Source of the DNA: Nocardia sp. NBC_01329
GTDB taxonomy: Bacteria > Actinomycetota > Actinomycetes > Mycobacteriales > Mycobacteriaceae
Length of the DNA: 64,000 nucleotides
NCBI RefSeq assembly: GCF_035956715.1
Contig: NZ_CP108381.1
Coordinates: 4,868,001 to 4,932,000 of the forward strand
Reading direction: 5' to 3'
Shown piece by piece: positions 44,701 to 51,958 of this stretch. Position 1 is the first letter of the stretch. Each line of letters begins with the position of its first letter. A program made the position numbers and the translations under genes. Under the pieces are notes generated by a model. The model was not told where the DNA came from. It did not search any database and worked only from the letters and a program-made list of their open reading frames with translations.

Positions 44701-46258
44701 GTCCGGCCAGCCACCGAGCCAGCCGGTTGGCCCGCCTGTTCAGTTCGGCGTAGCTCAATTCGAGGCCGGCGTCGGGAGCGACCAGGGCCGCGGCGTCGGC
44801 AGCGCCGACGACTCGCTCCTCGACCAACGCGACAAGTGTCGTGGGTGTCTCGGGCACGAGTTCACCGTGCGACCGGGCGAGCAGTCCGGCCCGGCCACGG
44901 TCGCCGAAGAGATCCAGTTCGTCCAGCCGCGAACCCGGATCCGACAGTGCGCTGTCGAGCAACCACAGGTAGTGCTCGAGCAACTGCTCGACCAGCCACC
45001 GGTCCAGGTGATCGAGCCGGTAGTCGGCCTCCAGCCGCGGTGCGTCCGGGTCGAGCACCACGGTGACCCGTAGCGGCACCGGCGCGACCGGCGAGCCGAA
45101 GGTCTCCAGGGTCGCGGTGATACCGCCCAACTCGGGGACCGCGGCCGGTGCGCGCACCCCGAAACCGATGCGCGCCATACGTTCCAGCCCGTCCCGGGCG
45201 CCGGTGCGGTCGGGGTTCACCGCGTGGACCACCCGGTCGATTCCGATACGCCGATGCGCGAGACCCTCGGTGAAGGTGCCCGCGACCCCGGTGAGGAACT
45301 CCGTGAAGGTGGTTGCCGGGTCCGGCACGGCCCGGATCAGCAGCGTATTGCCGAAATAGCCGATCGCCGCGGCCGCCCGCGGCCCCCGAATGTCGACAGG
45401 TACTGCCACCAGGAAGTCGCCGGTGGCCGTATAGCGGTGGACCAGCGCGGCGAACGCGGCGAGCAGAACGGCCGTCTCGTCGACCCCGTGGGCGGCCGCG
45501 ATATCACGGACCCGCTCCGGCAGCGAGCCGGGAAGCGGTGCCGACGACTGCGCGACGGTCGTCGTCTCGTACGTGCGCTGAGCGGGTCTGCCCGGAAGCT
45601 CCAATGCTTCTGGCAACGGGGACAGCGTCCGGCGCCAGTACTCGAGCCCCGCGCTCTCGGCATCGCTGTCGTCGAGAAGGTCGGCGAACCGGACCGGTGT
45701 CTCGTTACGAACGGTGTCGTTGTAACCCGCCGTCAACTCCGCGGCGAATATCGACGCCGATTCATCGTCCCAGCCGATCGCATGTACCACCAGCAGCAGC
45801 ACGTTCTCCTCGGCACCGCACCGGATGAGCGTAGTTCGCAGTGGGGACTCACCGGCCAGATCAAAGGGGCGCGCCAGTTCGCGCCGGATCAGCACTTCGA
45901 CTCGACGGCCCGCGGGTGCGGCGGCCAGCGCGGACAGATCGTGCTCGTGCCGGACGAAGGTCAGATCCGTGCGGACCAGCTGGTACGGCTCGCCGTCGGC
46001 GCCCAGCCCGTAGGTCGTGCGCAGGATCTCGTGCCGATCGACGATCGCTTCGACTGCCGTGCGGAGTCGTTCGACATCGAGCGGGCCTCGGAGCCGATAG
46101 ACGAGAGGAATATTGAGGGCGGTGTCGTCGGGATCACGGTTCTGCCAGAACCACGCGCGCCGCTGCCCGTCGGACAGCGACCGATCCGGCACCGGGCCCG
46201 GCGTCGTCGGCACGTCCCCCGCGGCCTCCTGGTTCGCGTCGTTGACGATGATCGACAT
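41795..46258 (-). CDS. Nonribosomal peptide synthetase, C-A-PCP-C, siderophore type
   Basis: The start is ATG 46258 (MSIIVNDANQEAAG) behind AAGGGA; an ATG nine codons earlier has no ribosome site. The 1487-residue protein has a condensation domain (~20-440), an adenylation domain (~470-990; YTSGSTGTPKG, YRTGDLARR, and terminal Lys in GKLDRRAL), a carrier domain (FFELGGHSLL near 1000, intact Ser) and a second condensation-type domain (~1045-1480). There is no thioesterase. Length and plan match MbtF, the lysine module of mycobactin assembly. The first condensation motif reads HAIGWDD and the last DRSVADE, so both lack the catalytic second His. Specificity residues read by eye are DALHVVHVS; I cannot assign the substrate. 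Cotranscribed with the formyltransferase gene. Confidence 0.92.
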   Translation of the reverse strand: MSIIVNDANQEAAGDVPTTPGPVPDRSLSDGQRRAWFWQNRDPDDTALNIPLVYRLRGPLDVERLRTAVEAIVDRHEILRTTYGLGADGEPYQLVRTDLTFVRHEHDLSALAAAPAGRRVEVLIRRELARPFDLAGESPLRTTLIRCGAEENVLLLVVHAIGWDDESASIFAAELTAGYNDTVRNETPVRFADLLDDSDAESAGLEYWRRTLSPLPEALELPGRPAQRTYETTTVAQSSAPLPGSLPERVRDIAAAHGVDETAVLLAAFAALVHRYTATGDFLVAVPVDIRGPRAAAAIGYFGNTLLIRAVPDPATTFTEFLTGVAGTFTEGLAHRRIGIDRVVHAVNPDRTGARDGLERMARIGFGVRAPAAVPELGGITATLETFGSPVAPVPLRVTVVLDPDAPRLEADYRLDHLDRWLVEQLLEHYLWLLDSALSDPGSRLDELDLFGDRGRAGLLARSHGELVPETPTTLVALVEERVVGAADAAALVAPDAGLELSYAELNRRANRLARWLAGQGIGTEDLVALRIGNSVEFVVAALAVLKAGAAYLPIDPSYPDKRIDFLDSDARPRLLLGCVELAAAEETAAELSGHDLRDEERVRPLRPENSAYVIYTSGSTGTPKGVGVPHAAIADHLRGFSAEWDMTAADRLLQSSSVSFDASLLDIFVTLTLGACLVIPKPDALRDIPYVSDLIARHGVTVLHMVPSLLSTFLMLPEVTEWRALRRVPVGGEALLGEVADRFAGVFDAELRNHYGPTEAVVSATHLAVRGPQGTRVVPVGIPNRNVYVYLLDDRLQLVADGVIGEIYLGGEQLARGYLHRYGPTAERFVADPFHPGRRLYRTGDLARRNGSGELEFVGRADEQVKVRGYRIETGEVAAALSAHPGVGACAVVAFQDPATGTGLAAYLVPASGTVDVAEVRAYAAKSLPDYMLPTAWSVIEEIPLTEHGKLDRRALPEARRFDTGAVRPPSTSTEVRLAGLFGEIFGCESIGADNSFFELGGHSLLANRLVLLIRAEFGVEVDVRVVFDTPTVAGLAALVDATPVIGTGRPELGRGPRPARIPLSFNQRAVPSAGSDSVARLTVRLDGPLDRTALTGALADVYARHEILRTVVAGLGESRQQVVLPELRPDIPADPIAEGDLAEALSAPPAPFDRAAGPLLRPRLFVLGADRHVLELTSDRSVADEWSLRIVLADLATAYRSRAATGAAPQWTRPAIDYADYTLWQLATAASSGPQLAQWRTALTGLPESAVPADAASDAVRSNEFTVSTAFRRRLRAHAETVGASEYMLYQAVVAALLHALGAGADIALGAPVSGRADRAVADVVGPLSAAVVLRHDLSGDPTLRTVLDRARGTALGVYGSQDMLIDGIAAAVCPGRSPYDLCRAVVDFGDRVRPAQFWLGDEVSVRVLEITRDTAHRLVFAFTPEPEGGLRVGVSADAERHDQDSVDGFARYLRQMLTAFVEAPDVPVSESVSLLPGSAEALMP

Positions 46259-46324
46259 GATTCCCTTCGGCCCCTGATGATCCATTTCGATCCGGCCGGC
46301 CCGCGAGCACCGGCCGCGGCCGGA

Positions 46325-47266
46325 TCATTCCGCCGCGTCGGTCAGATACCCGCCACGCCGGAAGAATTCGGCGCCGCTGTGTTCGGCGCCGTCGACGGTA
46401 CGTACCCGGGTGACGAGCAATCCGTGGTTGTCACCGCGATAGGCGTCCGGCCCGCTCACCACCACGCCACCGCCCTCCTGCACGATGACCCGTCCGGGAG
46501 TGCCGCCGTACCGGGCCGATGACACACTCGACTCGAGCACCTCGATCCGTTCGCCGCGGTAGTGGCTGAACGCGCGCGGGTACGGCGCCGACAGTGCCCG
46601 GACGAAGCGCTCCAGCTCCGTGGCCGACCGATTCCAGTCGATGCGGCTGTCCCGATCGGAACGCTTGTGGAAGTAGGTACGTGCGGCTTTGTCCTGCGGC
46701 CGCCACTGCGCGGTCCCGGAAGCGAGTGCGTCCAGGGCTTCGTGAACCGCGCCGGGAATGAGTTCCATACCGGCGAGGACCAATTCGGTGCCGGTGGCCC
46801 GCGGCCCGATCGGCAGCGAATGCTGCACGAGGATATCGCCGGTGTCGAGTTGTTCGTCCATCCGATGCACCGTCAGGCCGAACTCGGAGGCGCCGCTGAT
46901 CAGCGCCCACAGCACCGGAGAGAACCCGGTGAACTTCGGGAGCAGCGAATCGTGCAGGTTGAGCGTGCCGTAGGTGGGCATGTCGTACAACTCCGGCGGC
47001 ATCCAGGTGTACCAGCTGTTGACCACGATGACATCCGGTTCGGTCCGCTTGACCAGATCGATCGTCTCGGCGTCGGCGCGTTCGGTCAGGTGGACCGGGA
47101 TTCCGCACTCCCGTGCCAGCTCCTCCACCGAATCCGACCAGATCCCCTTATAGGAATCCTCGCTGGCGGGGTGGGTTACCGCGAGCACCACCTCGTGCTC
47201 GGAATCGATCAGCGCTTGCAGAGTCTTTCGTCCCCAGGTCTGGAACCCGAACGACACGATACGCAT
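46325..47266 (-). CDS. Formyltransferase for hydroxamate (Fmt/ArnA-N type)
   Basis: The 313-residue enzyme has the N10-formyltetrahydrofolate transferase fold with the catalytic Asn-His-Asp set in NLHDSLLPKFTGFSPVLWAL and DEQLDTGDIL. It starts at ATG 47266. It resembles the formyltransferases of rhodochelin- and coelichelin-type clusters rather than housekeeping Fmt, since no tRNA-binding C-domain of the usual kind is obvious. With the MbtG-type oxygenase next to it, the likely product is N6-formyl-N6-hydroxylysine. An iron box (47302-47320) lies 36 bp upstream. Confidence 0.88.
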   Translation of the reverse strand: MRIVSFGFQTWGRKTLQALIDSEHEVVLAVTHPASEDSYKGIWSDSVEELARECGIPVHLTERADAETIDLVKRTEPDVIVVNSWYTWMPPELYDMPTYGTLNLHDSLLPKFTGFSPVLWALISGASEFGLTVHRMDEQLDTGDILVQHSLPIGPRATGTELVLAGMELIPGAVHEALDALASGTAQWRPQDKAARTYFHKRSDRDSRIDWNRSATELERFVRALSAPYPRAFSHYRGERIEVLESSVSSARYGGTPGRVIVQEGGGVVVSGPDAYRGDNHGLLVTRVRTVDGAEHSGAEFFRRGGYLTDAAE

Positions 47267-47301
47267 CAACGAACCTCATCTATAGGCGATACGGATAGAA
47301 G

Positions 47302-47320
47302 TAAGGGCAGGCTACCCTTC
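47302..47320 (-). promoter_or_regulatory. Iron box (IdeR/DmdR-type) before formyltransferase-NRPS
   Basis: TAAGGGCAGGCTACCCTTC matches the remembered consensus TWAGGTWAGSCTWACCTWA at about 15 of 19 positions. It sits between the mbtG stop and the formyltransferase start. Confidence 0.7.
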
Positions 47321-47331
47321 TTCATTGAACT

Positions 47332-48636
47332 TCAGTGGCTGGCGACCCGCTCCGGCACCACGGAAACCGCCCCCTGTACACCGGAGGCGGCGGGCGCCGC
47401 GGGGGCGCTCGCCAGAATCCGGTCCGAGAGTTCGCCCAGACAACTGAGATTCGGGAAACCGGGGCCCTGGGCGAGGCCCGCCACATTCGGCAGGTACAGC
47501 TTCGCGGGCAATCCGTCGACCGCCAGGTCGTATCCGATCGAACCTTCGATCCTGGCCTGCGTCACCGGACCACCGACAGCCAACTCGAACAGATCGGCCG
47601 CCTCCTCGTCGAACAGATCGAGGAACCACAGCGGCTGCCCGCCGGTCGCATCCACGACGAGATCGAAGGCATGCGCCTGGTCGAGCCGCGATTCGTTTCG
47701 CAGTGTGAGCGCGACCCCGTCACCCTCGTCGGCGACCCGCACGACCCGACCCTGCAGGTGATGAACCCGGTTGTCCGCGAGCAGGGTTTCCTGCACCCGG
47801 ACCGAGAAGACACCCCGGTCGGTCCGCCGCACCACGTCGCGGCGTTCGGCAATGCTGAGCGCCCGCCATTTGGCGGGATCGCTGAACAGCGAGTTCTCGA
47901 AATAACTCTCACCCCGGGTGTAGATGGTGGCCGCGGGCGAGATCACCGAAACGGTCAGCACATCGTGGCGCACGAGTTCGTCCATGGCCGAGCCCGCCGT
48001 CTCACCGCCACCGATCACGGCCGCCCGCGAGGAGACCGGCAACTGCCGCCGACCGGCCAGATCCCAGAAATCCGCGATACTCAGGAGCTTCGGATGGTCG
48101 GCGAGCGCTCGCCCGCTGTCGCCCGGGCCGGTGATCATCAACCGATCCGCGCCGGTCTCGACCGCCGCACCCGCGGCATCGGCGACGGTGACCTGCCAGC
48201 CGGCCCCCTCGGCGCGGATGGATCGAACCCGGCCGCGGATCACCTCGACCCCCGATCTGCGCGCGACCCACTGTAGGTATTTCGCCCACAGGGTGTGCTC
48301 CGGGCTCGGCCTCCCCCGATCCACCCATTCGGCATACGTACCGCGATCGACCAGGAAGGCCGTCCAGCCGAAGGCCATCATGGCCTGGTCGACGGCGTGA
48401 TTGTGACCGCGGGCCCAGGTCGAGTGATACGGGAAGCCGATATCCTTCTCCGGACTCGTCCCGAGCCGGTGCCTGCCGTCGGTCCAGCCACCGCTGGGCA
48501 GCCAGTTCCCGCCCACCGCATTCGGTTCCACCACGGTGACCTGCGGCGCGGGCAGTCCCAGTTCGCGCAGTACGTACGCTTTGGCCGCTACGGCCATGGC
48601 CTTGGGGCCCGCACCGACCACCAGAAGTCTGTCCAC
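47332..48636 (-). CDS. mbtG: L-lysine N6-monooxygenase, MbtG-type
   Basis: The start is GTG 48636 (VDRLLVVGAGPKAMAVAAKA) behind GGGAGA. This gives 434 residues, close to Mycobacterium MbtG; the open frame continues 65 codons upstream across an iron box, which is not coding. Visible MbtG features are SGGWTDGRHRLGTSPEKDIG, FPYHSTWARG, GGGETAGSAMDELVRHDV, ENSLFSDPAKWRAL and GPGFPNLSCLGELSDR. MbtG hydroxylates the lysine epsilon-amine with FAD, NADPH and O2, giving the hydroxamate nitrogen. It is a single-gene unit under its own iron box. Confidence 0.93.
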   Translation of the reverse strand: MDRLLVVGAGPKAMAVAAKAYVLRELGLPAPQVTVVEPNAVGGNWLPSGGWTDGRHRLGTSPEKDIGFPYHSTWARGHNHAVDQAMMAFGWTAFLVDRGTYAEWVDRGRPSPEHTLWAKYLQWVARRSGVEVIRGRVRSIRAEGAGWQVTVADAAGAAVETGADRLMITGPGDSGRALADHPKLLSIADFWDLAGRRQLPVSSRAAVIGGGETAGSAMDELVRHDVLTVSVISPAATIYTRGESYFENSLFSDPAKWRALSIAERRDVVRRTDRGVFSVRVQETLLADNRVHHLQGRVVRVADEGDGVALTLRNESRLDQAHAFDLVVDATGGQPLWFLDLFDEEAADLFELAVGGPVTQARIEGSIGYDLAVDGLPAKLYLPNVAGLAQGPGFPNLSCLGELSDRILASAPAAPAASGVQGAVSVVPERVASH

Positions 48637-48726
48637 TGGTTCTCCCAACTTTCCCGGCAGTTCGTCGGCGTCGCCCGCACGTCGCGCGATGGCGATCACC
48701 GCACCGGGCCACTCGATCCACTCAGG

Positions 48727-48745
48727 TTCGCATAGGCTTACCTTA
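48727..48745 (-). promoter_or_regulatory. Iron box before mbtG
   Basis: On the minus strand TAAGGTAAGCCTATGCGAA; the left half is a perfect match to the remembered consensus, the right half weak. It is ~90 bp before the mbtG GTG. Confidence 0.75.
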
Positions 48746-48867
48746 CAACAGGGGGCGGCCTCATCCTCGAAATCGACGCGGCCCGATTCCCCCGCGCCGC
48801 AACAACGTCGGCCGAGCAACCGTCGGATCACCTTCCGCCACCGGGCTTCGCTCGAGCCCGCCCGGAG

Positions 48868-49920
48868 TCACGATTCGATGATGAGACGACCCTCAGAGGT
48901 CCACCAGCCCCGATGACCTGTCCGGAACAGACCGGCGGGCGGATCGTAGGGATCGTCGACGAACCTGTCGCGATCGCGACTCAGCGCGAACTCGGCCCCC
49001 AGCGCCCGCCCGCCCACATGGACATCACCGACCACTCCGGGCGCCACCAGGCGGCCCTCGTCGAGTAGCAGCACCTTGGCGCCGGGCACCGGCCGAGTCC
49101 AGGCGGTCGGCGCCAGCGGACCGCGCGACACCGCACCCAGGTATGCCGGGGCATGGAACGCGACTGTCGCCACGGCATCCGGCGACAAACAGCGCACCGC
49201 TTCCGGCAGCATCGACCCGCCGCCGGTACCGGCCAGGTCCCAACGTGCCACTGTCGGCAACCGATCCACGCCGTCCTCGACGAATCGAATCGGCAGTCCG
49301 GCCTCGGCCACCACCTGAGTCACCCCGTAGGTATCGATGAGGCCGGCCAGCGCGGCCGGATCCCGGCGCTGCGCGTCGGTCGGCACCACCACCGAGGCAC
49401 CCGAGGACCAGGCCGCCAGCAGGTCGACGGTGTTCTGCGGGTCTCCCCAGGGCAGCGCCAGCAACCGGACATCGGCGGGTCGCATCGCCGGATCCACCCG
49501 GCGCGGCCGCCGGTCGGCGGCGATATTGCGCCGATCGGCGACGGCGACCGCGAGCGCATCGGCGCTCAGCAGCAGGCCACCGGTACCGAATCGACCGGCG
49601 CCCACCCGGGACGCGGTGACGAATTCGGCCAGCAATGCGGCGATTCCGCCCGGAGTGGGCCGCACGGACGATTCACGCACTCCCCCGGCGACACCGCGGC
49701 CGTCAAACAGATCGCCGTAGGTGACGACGTCACCGGCGCAGCGAGCCGCCACCCGGGTACCGGGCACCATATGGCCGTGCCTTATGACGGTAACCAGCGC
49801 GGAGACATCGTAGGGTTCGACACCCGTCGCCCATTCCCCGAGTATCCGTTCCCGCTCGACGGTCGTCGGACTCGGCACGACGAACGAGTCGATACCCCTG
49901 ATTTCGTCGACGACGGTCAT
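48868..49920 (-). CDS. Degenerate stand-alone adenylation-like protein
   Basis: The 350-residue protein starts at ATG 49920 behind AGGAGG. It follows the adenylate-forming N-domain: LLALPWGDPQNTVDLLAAWS, ASVVVPTDAQRRDPAALAGL, PVPGAKVLLLDEGRLVAPGV (motif A6-like) and a terminal FRTGHRGWWTSEGRL. The A3 phosphate-binding loop is missing, the A7 Asp of RTGD is His, and there is no C-terminal subdomain with the catalytic Lys. It should not adenylate anything. It may be a structural partner, or the truncated end of an NRPS. Two iron boxes precede it. Confidence 0.75.
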   Translation of the reverse strand: MTVVDEIRGIDSFVVPSPTTVERERILGEWATGVEPYDVSALVTVIRHGHMVPGTRVAARCAGDVVTYGDLFDGRGVAGGVRESSVRPTPGGIAALLAEFVTASRVGAGRFGTGGLLLSADALAVAVADRRNIAADRRPRRVDPAMRPADVRLLALPWGDPQNTVDLLAAWSSGASVVVPTDAQRRDPAALAGLIDTYGVTQVVAEAGLPIRFVEDGVDRLPTVARWDLAGTGGGSMLPEAVRCLSPDAVATVAFHAPAYLGAVSRGPLAPTAWTRPVPGAKVLLLDEGRLVAPGVVGDVHVGGRALGAEFALSRDRDRFVDDPYDPPAGLFRTGHRGWWTSEGRLIIES

Positions 49921-50016
49921 CAGTCACCTCCTGGCACCGCAGCGAGCCCGGTTTCGTCCACCGTCGCTCCCGCCGCACTGGTCGTCGGCTCGGTCGCCAC
50001 CGCACCTCCAACCCCT

Positions 50017-50035
50017 TCGAATTAGGCTTACCTTA
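50017..50035 (-). promoter_or_regulatory. Iron box before the adenylation-like gene (proximal)
   Basis: On the minus strand TAAGGTAAGCCTAATTCGA, about 15 of 19 against the remembered consensus, ~97 bp before the ATG at 49920. Confidence 0.75.
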
Positions 50036-50092
50036 CATCTCAAGAATCCGATTCTTTATACCGCCACCGGATATTCTCTTCTCGAGATTCGC

Positions 50093-50111
50093 TTAGGCTA
50101 AGCTAACACGT
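50093..50111. promoter_or_regulatory. Second iron-box-like dyad in the same gap
   Basis: TTAGGCTAAGCTAACACGT contains TTAG-N7-CTAA symmetry and matches the consensus at about 13 of 19. It is 58 bp from the proximal box. The 301-bp gap 49921-50221 holds no gene, only these two boxes. Confidence 0.6.
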
Positions 50112-50221
50112 CTGCGCCGGGAGCGACGCATACCCCCGAAATTCGAGCACGCCGAACCGGGAGTATCCGATGCCGCAGCCGGGCCCGCCGCCCACGACGG
50201 ATCCCGGCCGGTCGAATCCCG

Positions 50222-51958
50222 TTACACCGTAATATGTTCCAGACGCCAGCCACCGGCCCGAGCCCGCTCGTTCCAGAAATCGGCATAGCGCCCGCCGAGT
50301 TCCAGCAGTTCGGCATGGGTACCACGTTCCACGATCCGGCCACCGTCGAGGAACAGAATCTGATCGGCGTGCGCGACGGTGGCCAACCGGTGCGCCACGA
50401 CGACCACGGTCTTGTCCCGGGTCACCTCGTGGACACCACGCACCACCACCGCCTCGTTGTGCGGATCCAGCGCGCTGGTTGCCTCGTCCAACAGCACGAT
50501 CGGTGCGTCCTTGAGCAGCGCGCGGGCGATCGAAACCCGCTGCCGCTCACCGCCGGAGAGCAACGCTCCGCCCTCACCGACCGCGGATCCGTAACCGTCG
50601 GGCAGCCGTTCGGCGATCTCGTCCACCCGGGCCGTCTCCGCCGCCCGGCGCACCTCTTCGTCGGTGGCCGTGGGCCGGCCGATCCGGATGTTCTCGGCGA
50701 CCGAGCGGTTGAACAGATACACGTTCTGGAACACCAGCGACAGCTGGCTCAGCAGCGTTGCCGACGGCTGCTTCCGCACATCGTGGCCACCCACCACCAC
50801 TCGACCGGAATCCACGTCGTAGTAGCGGGCCACCAGCCGCAGCAGCGTGGTCTTACCCGCACCGCTGGGCCCGACCACCGCCGTGGTGGTACCCGCCGGC
50901 ACGCTGAAGGTCAATTCGGACAGTACCGATTCGCCCGCGGGATATCCGAAGCTCACGTTCTCGAACTCGATATTCGGCGCACCCGGCGTCACCGGTTCAT
51001 CCGCCTCCGGCAGTGTCGGTTCCGCCAGCAATTCGGTCACCCGATCGACCGATGCCGCCGCACCCCGGAGCCCGGTGCCCAGCTGCGCGGCCTGGTTCAG
51101 CGGCTCGATGAAGCGTGCGCTGACCGCGATGAGCGCGATCGCCACCGGGACCGATATAGACCCGCCGGTCACCCGGTTGACCACGATATAGGCGAGCACC
51201 ATGAACACCGCCTGCACGCACAGCGAGAACACCATCAATCCGGGTACCGACGCGAACACCAGCCGAGTCGACGCTGCCTTCTGCTCCGACAGCGCCGTAT
51301 CCAGCGCCCGGTTACCGGCGCCGACCGCGCCCAGCGACCGGAGCACCGGCTGCGCCTGCGCGAATTCGACCACGCGCGCATCGGCTTCGGCAGCGGCCGC
51401 ATGTGCCCGACGATCCGCAGCGGCGTAGGAGCGGGCCGCCACGCTGTTCACCAGGAAGAGCAGCGGCGCGGCCAGCAGCATCGCCAATGAGATCCGCCAG
51501 TCGACGAACAGCATCCCCACCGCGACGCCGAGCGGCACCACGACGCTGTTGAGCACCTTGGCCACCAGATACGCGAAGGCCTGCTGGATCTCGCGCACGT
51601 TCTCGACCGTCAAACGGGACAGCGGCCCCGCGCCCCGGGTCTCGAACCAGCCCAGCGGCAGGGCGTTCAGATGATCACCGATCCGGGTCTGCAGATCACG
51701 CTGCATACCCACGGCGATTCGCAGCGCGAGAACATACTGCAGGTAGCCGAACACCGCCACGGCGGCGACGGCCGCGAGCATCAACAGCGCCCAGAACCAC
51801 GCACGCGGCAGATCGTCACCGAACAGCGCTTCGAGCAGCGGTACCAGTAGCACGTAGGCGATTGCCTGGAACAATGCCTGCGCCACGATCGCGGCGAACA
51901 TCCGCGGGGTCAGCGGCGCGGACTCGCGCGGGACCAGCGTGAGCAACTTCTCGATCAT
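50222..51958 (-). CDS. ABC exporter-fold siderophore transporter, second half (IrtB-like)
   Basis: The start is ATG 51958 (MIEKLLTLVPRESAPL), overlapping the stop of the upstream partner in ATGA. The 578-residue protein has a six-helix transmembrane domain (~1-310) fused to an ATPase domain with GPSGAGKTT, signature LSGGERQRVSIAR and Walker B IVLLDEATSALD. Heterodimeric pairs of this type (IrtAB, YbtPQ) use an exporter fold but import ferric siderophores. Pairing with the upstream gene and the divergent siderophore-interacting protein supports that role; export remains possible. Confidence 0.9.
   Translation of the reverse strand: MIEKLLTLVPRESAPLTPRMFAAIVAQALFQAIAYVLLVPLLEALFGDDLPRAWFWALLMLAAVAAVAVFGYLQYVLALRIAVGMQRDLQTRIGDHLNALPLGWFETRGAGPLSRLTVENVREIQQAFAYLVAKVLNSVVVPLGVAVGMLFVDWRISLAMLLAAPLLFLVNSVAARSYAAADRRAHAAAAEADARVVEFAQAQPVLRSLGAVGAGNRALDTALSEQKAASTRLVFASVPGLMVFSLCVQAVFMVLAYIVVNRVTGGSISVPVAIALIAVSARFIEPLNQAAQLGTGLRGAAASVDRVTELLAEPTLPEADEPVTPGAPNIEFENVSFGYPAGESVLSELTFSVPAGTTTAVVGPSGAGKTTLLRLVARYYDVDSGRVVVGGHDVRKQPSATLLSQLSLVFQNVYLFNRSVAENIRIGRPTATDEEVRRAAETARVDEIAERLPDGYGSAVGEGGALLSGGERQRVSIARALLKDAPIVLLDEATSALDPHNEAVVVRGVHEVTRDKTVVVVAHRLATVAHADQILFLDGGRIVERGTHAELLELGGRYADFWNERARAGGWRLEHITV

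Noticed and set aside
45224..46522. 432-residue plus-strand frame over the NRPS start
   Set aside because: Antisense shadow of the condensation domain and formyltransferase end.
48637..48831. N-terminal extension of the MbtG-type gene
   Set aside because: It would run across the iron box, and GTG 48636 with GGGAGA gives the normal MbtG length.
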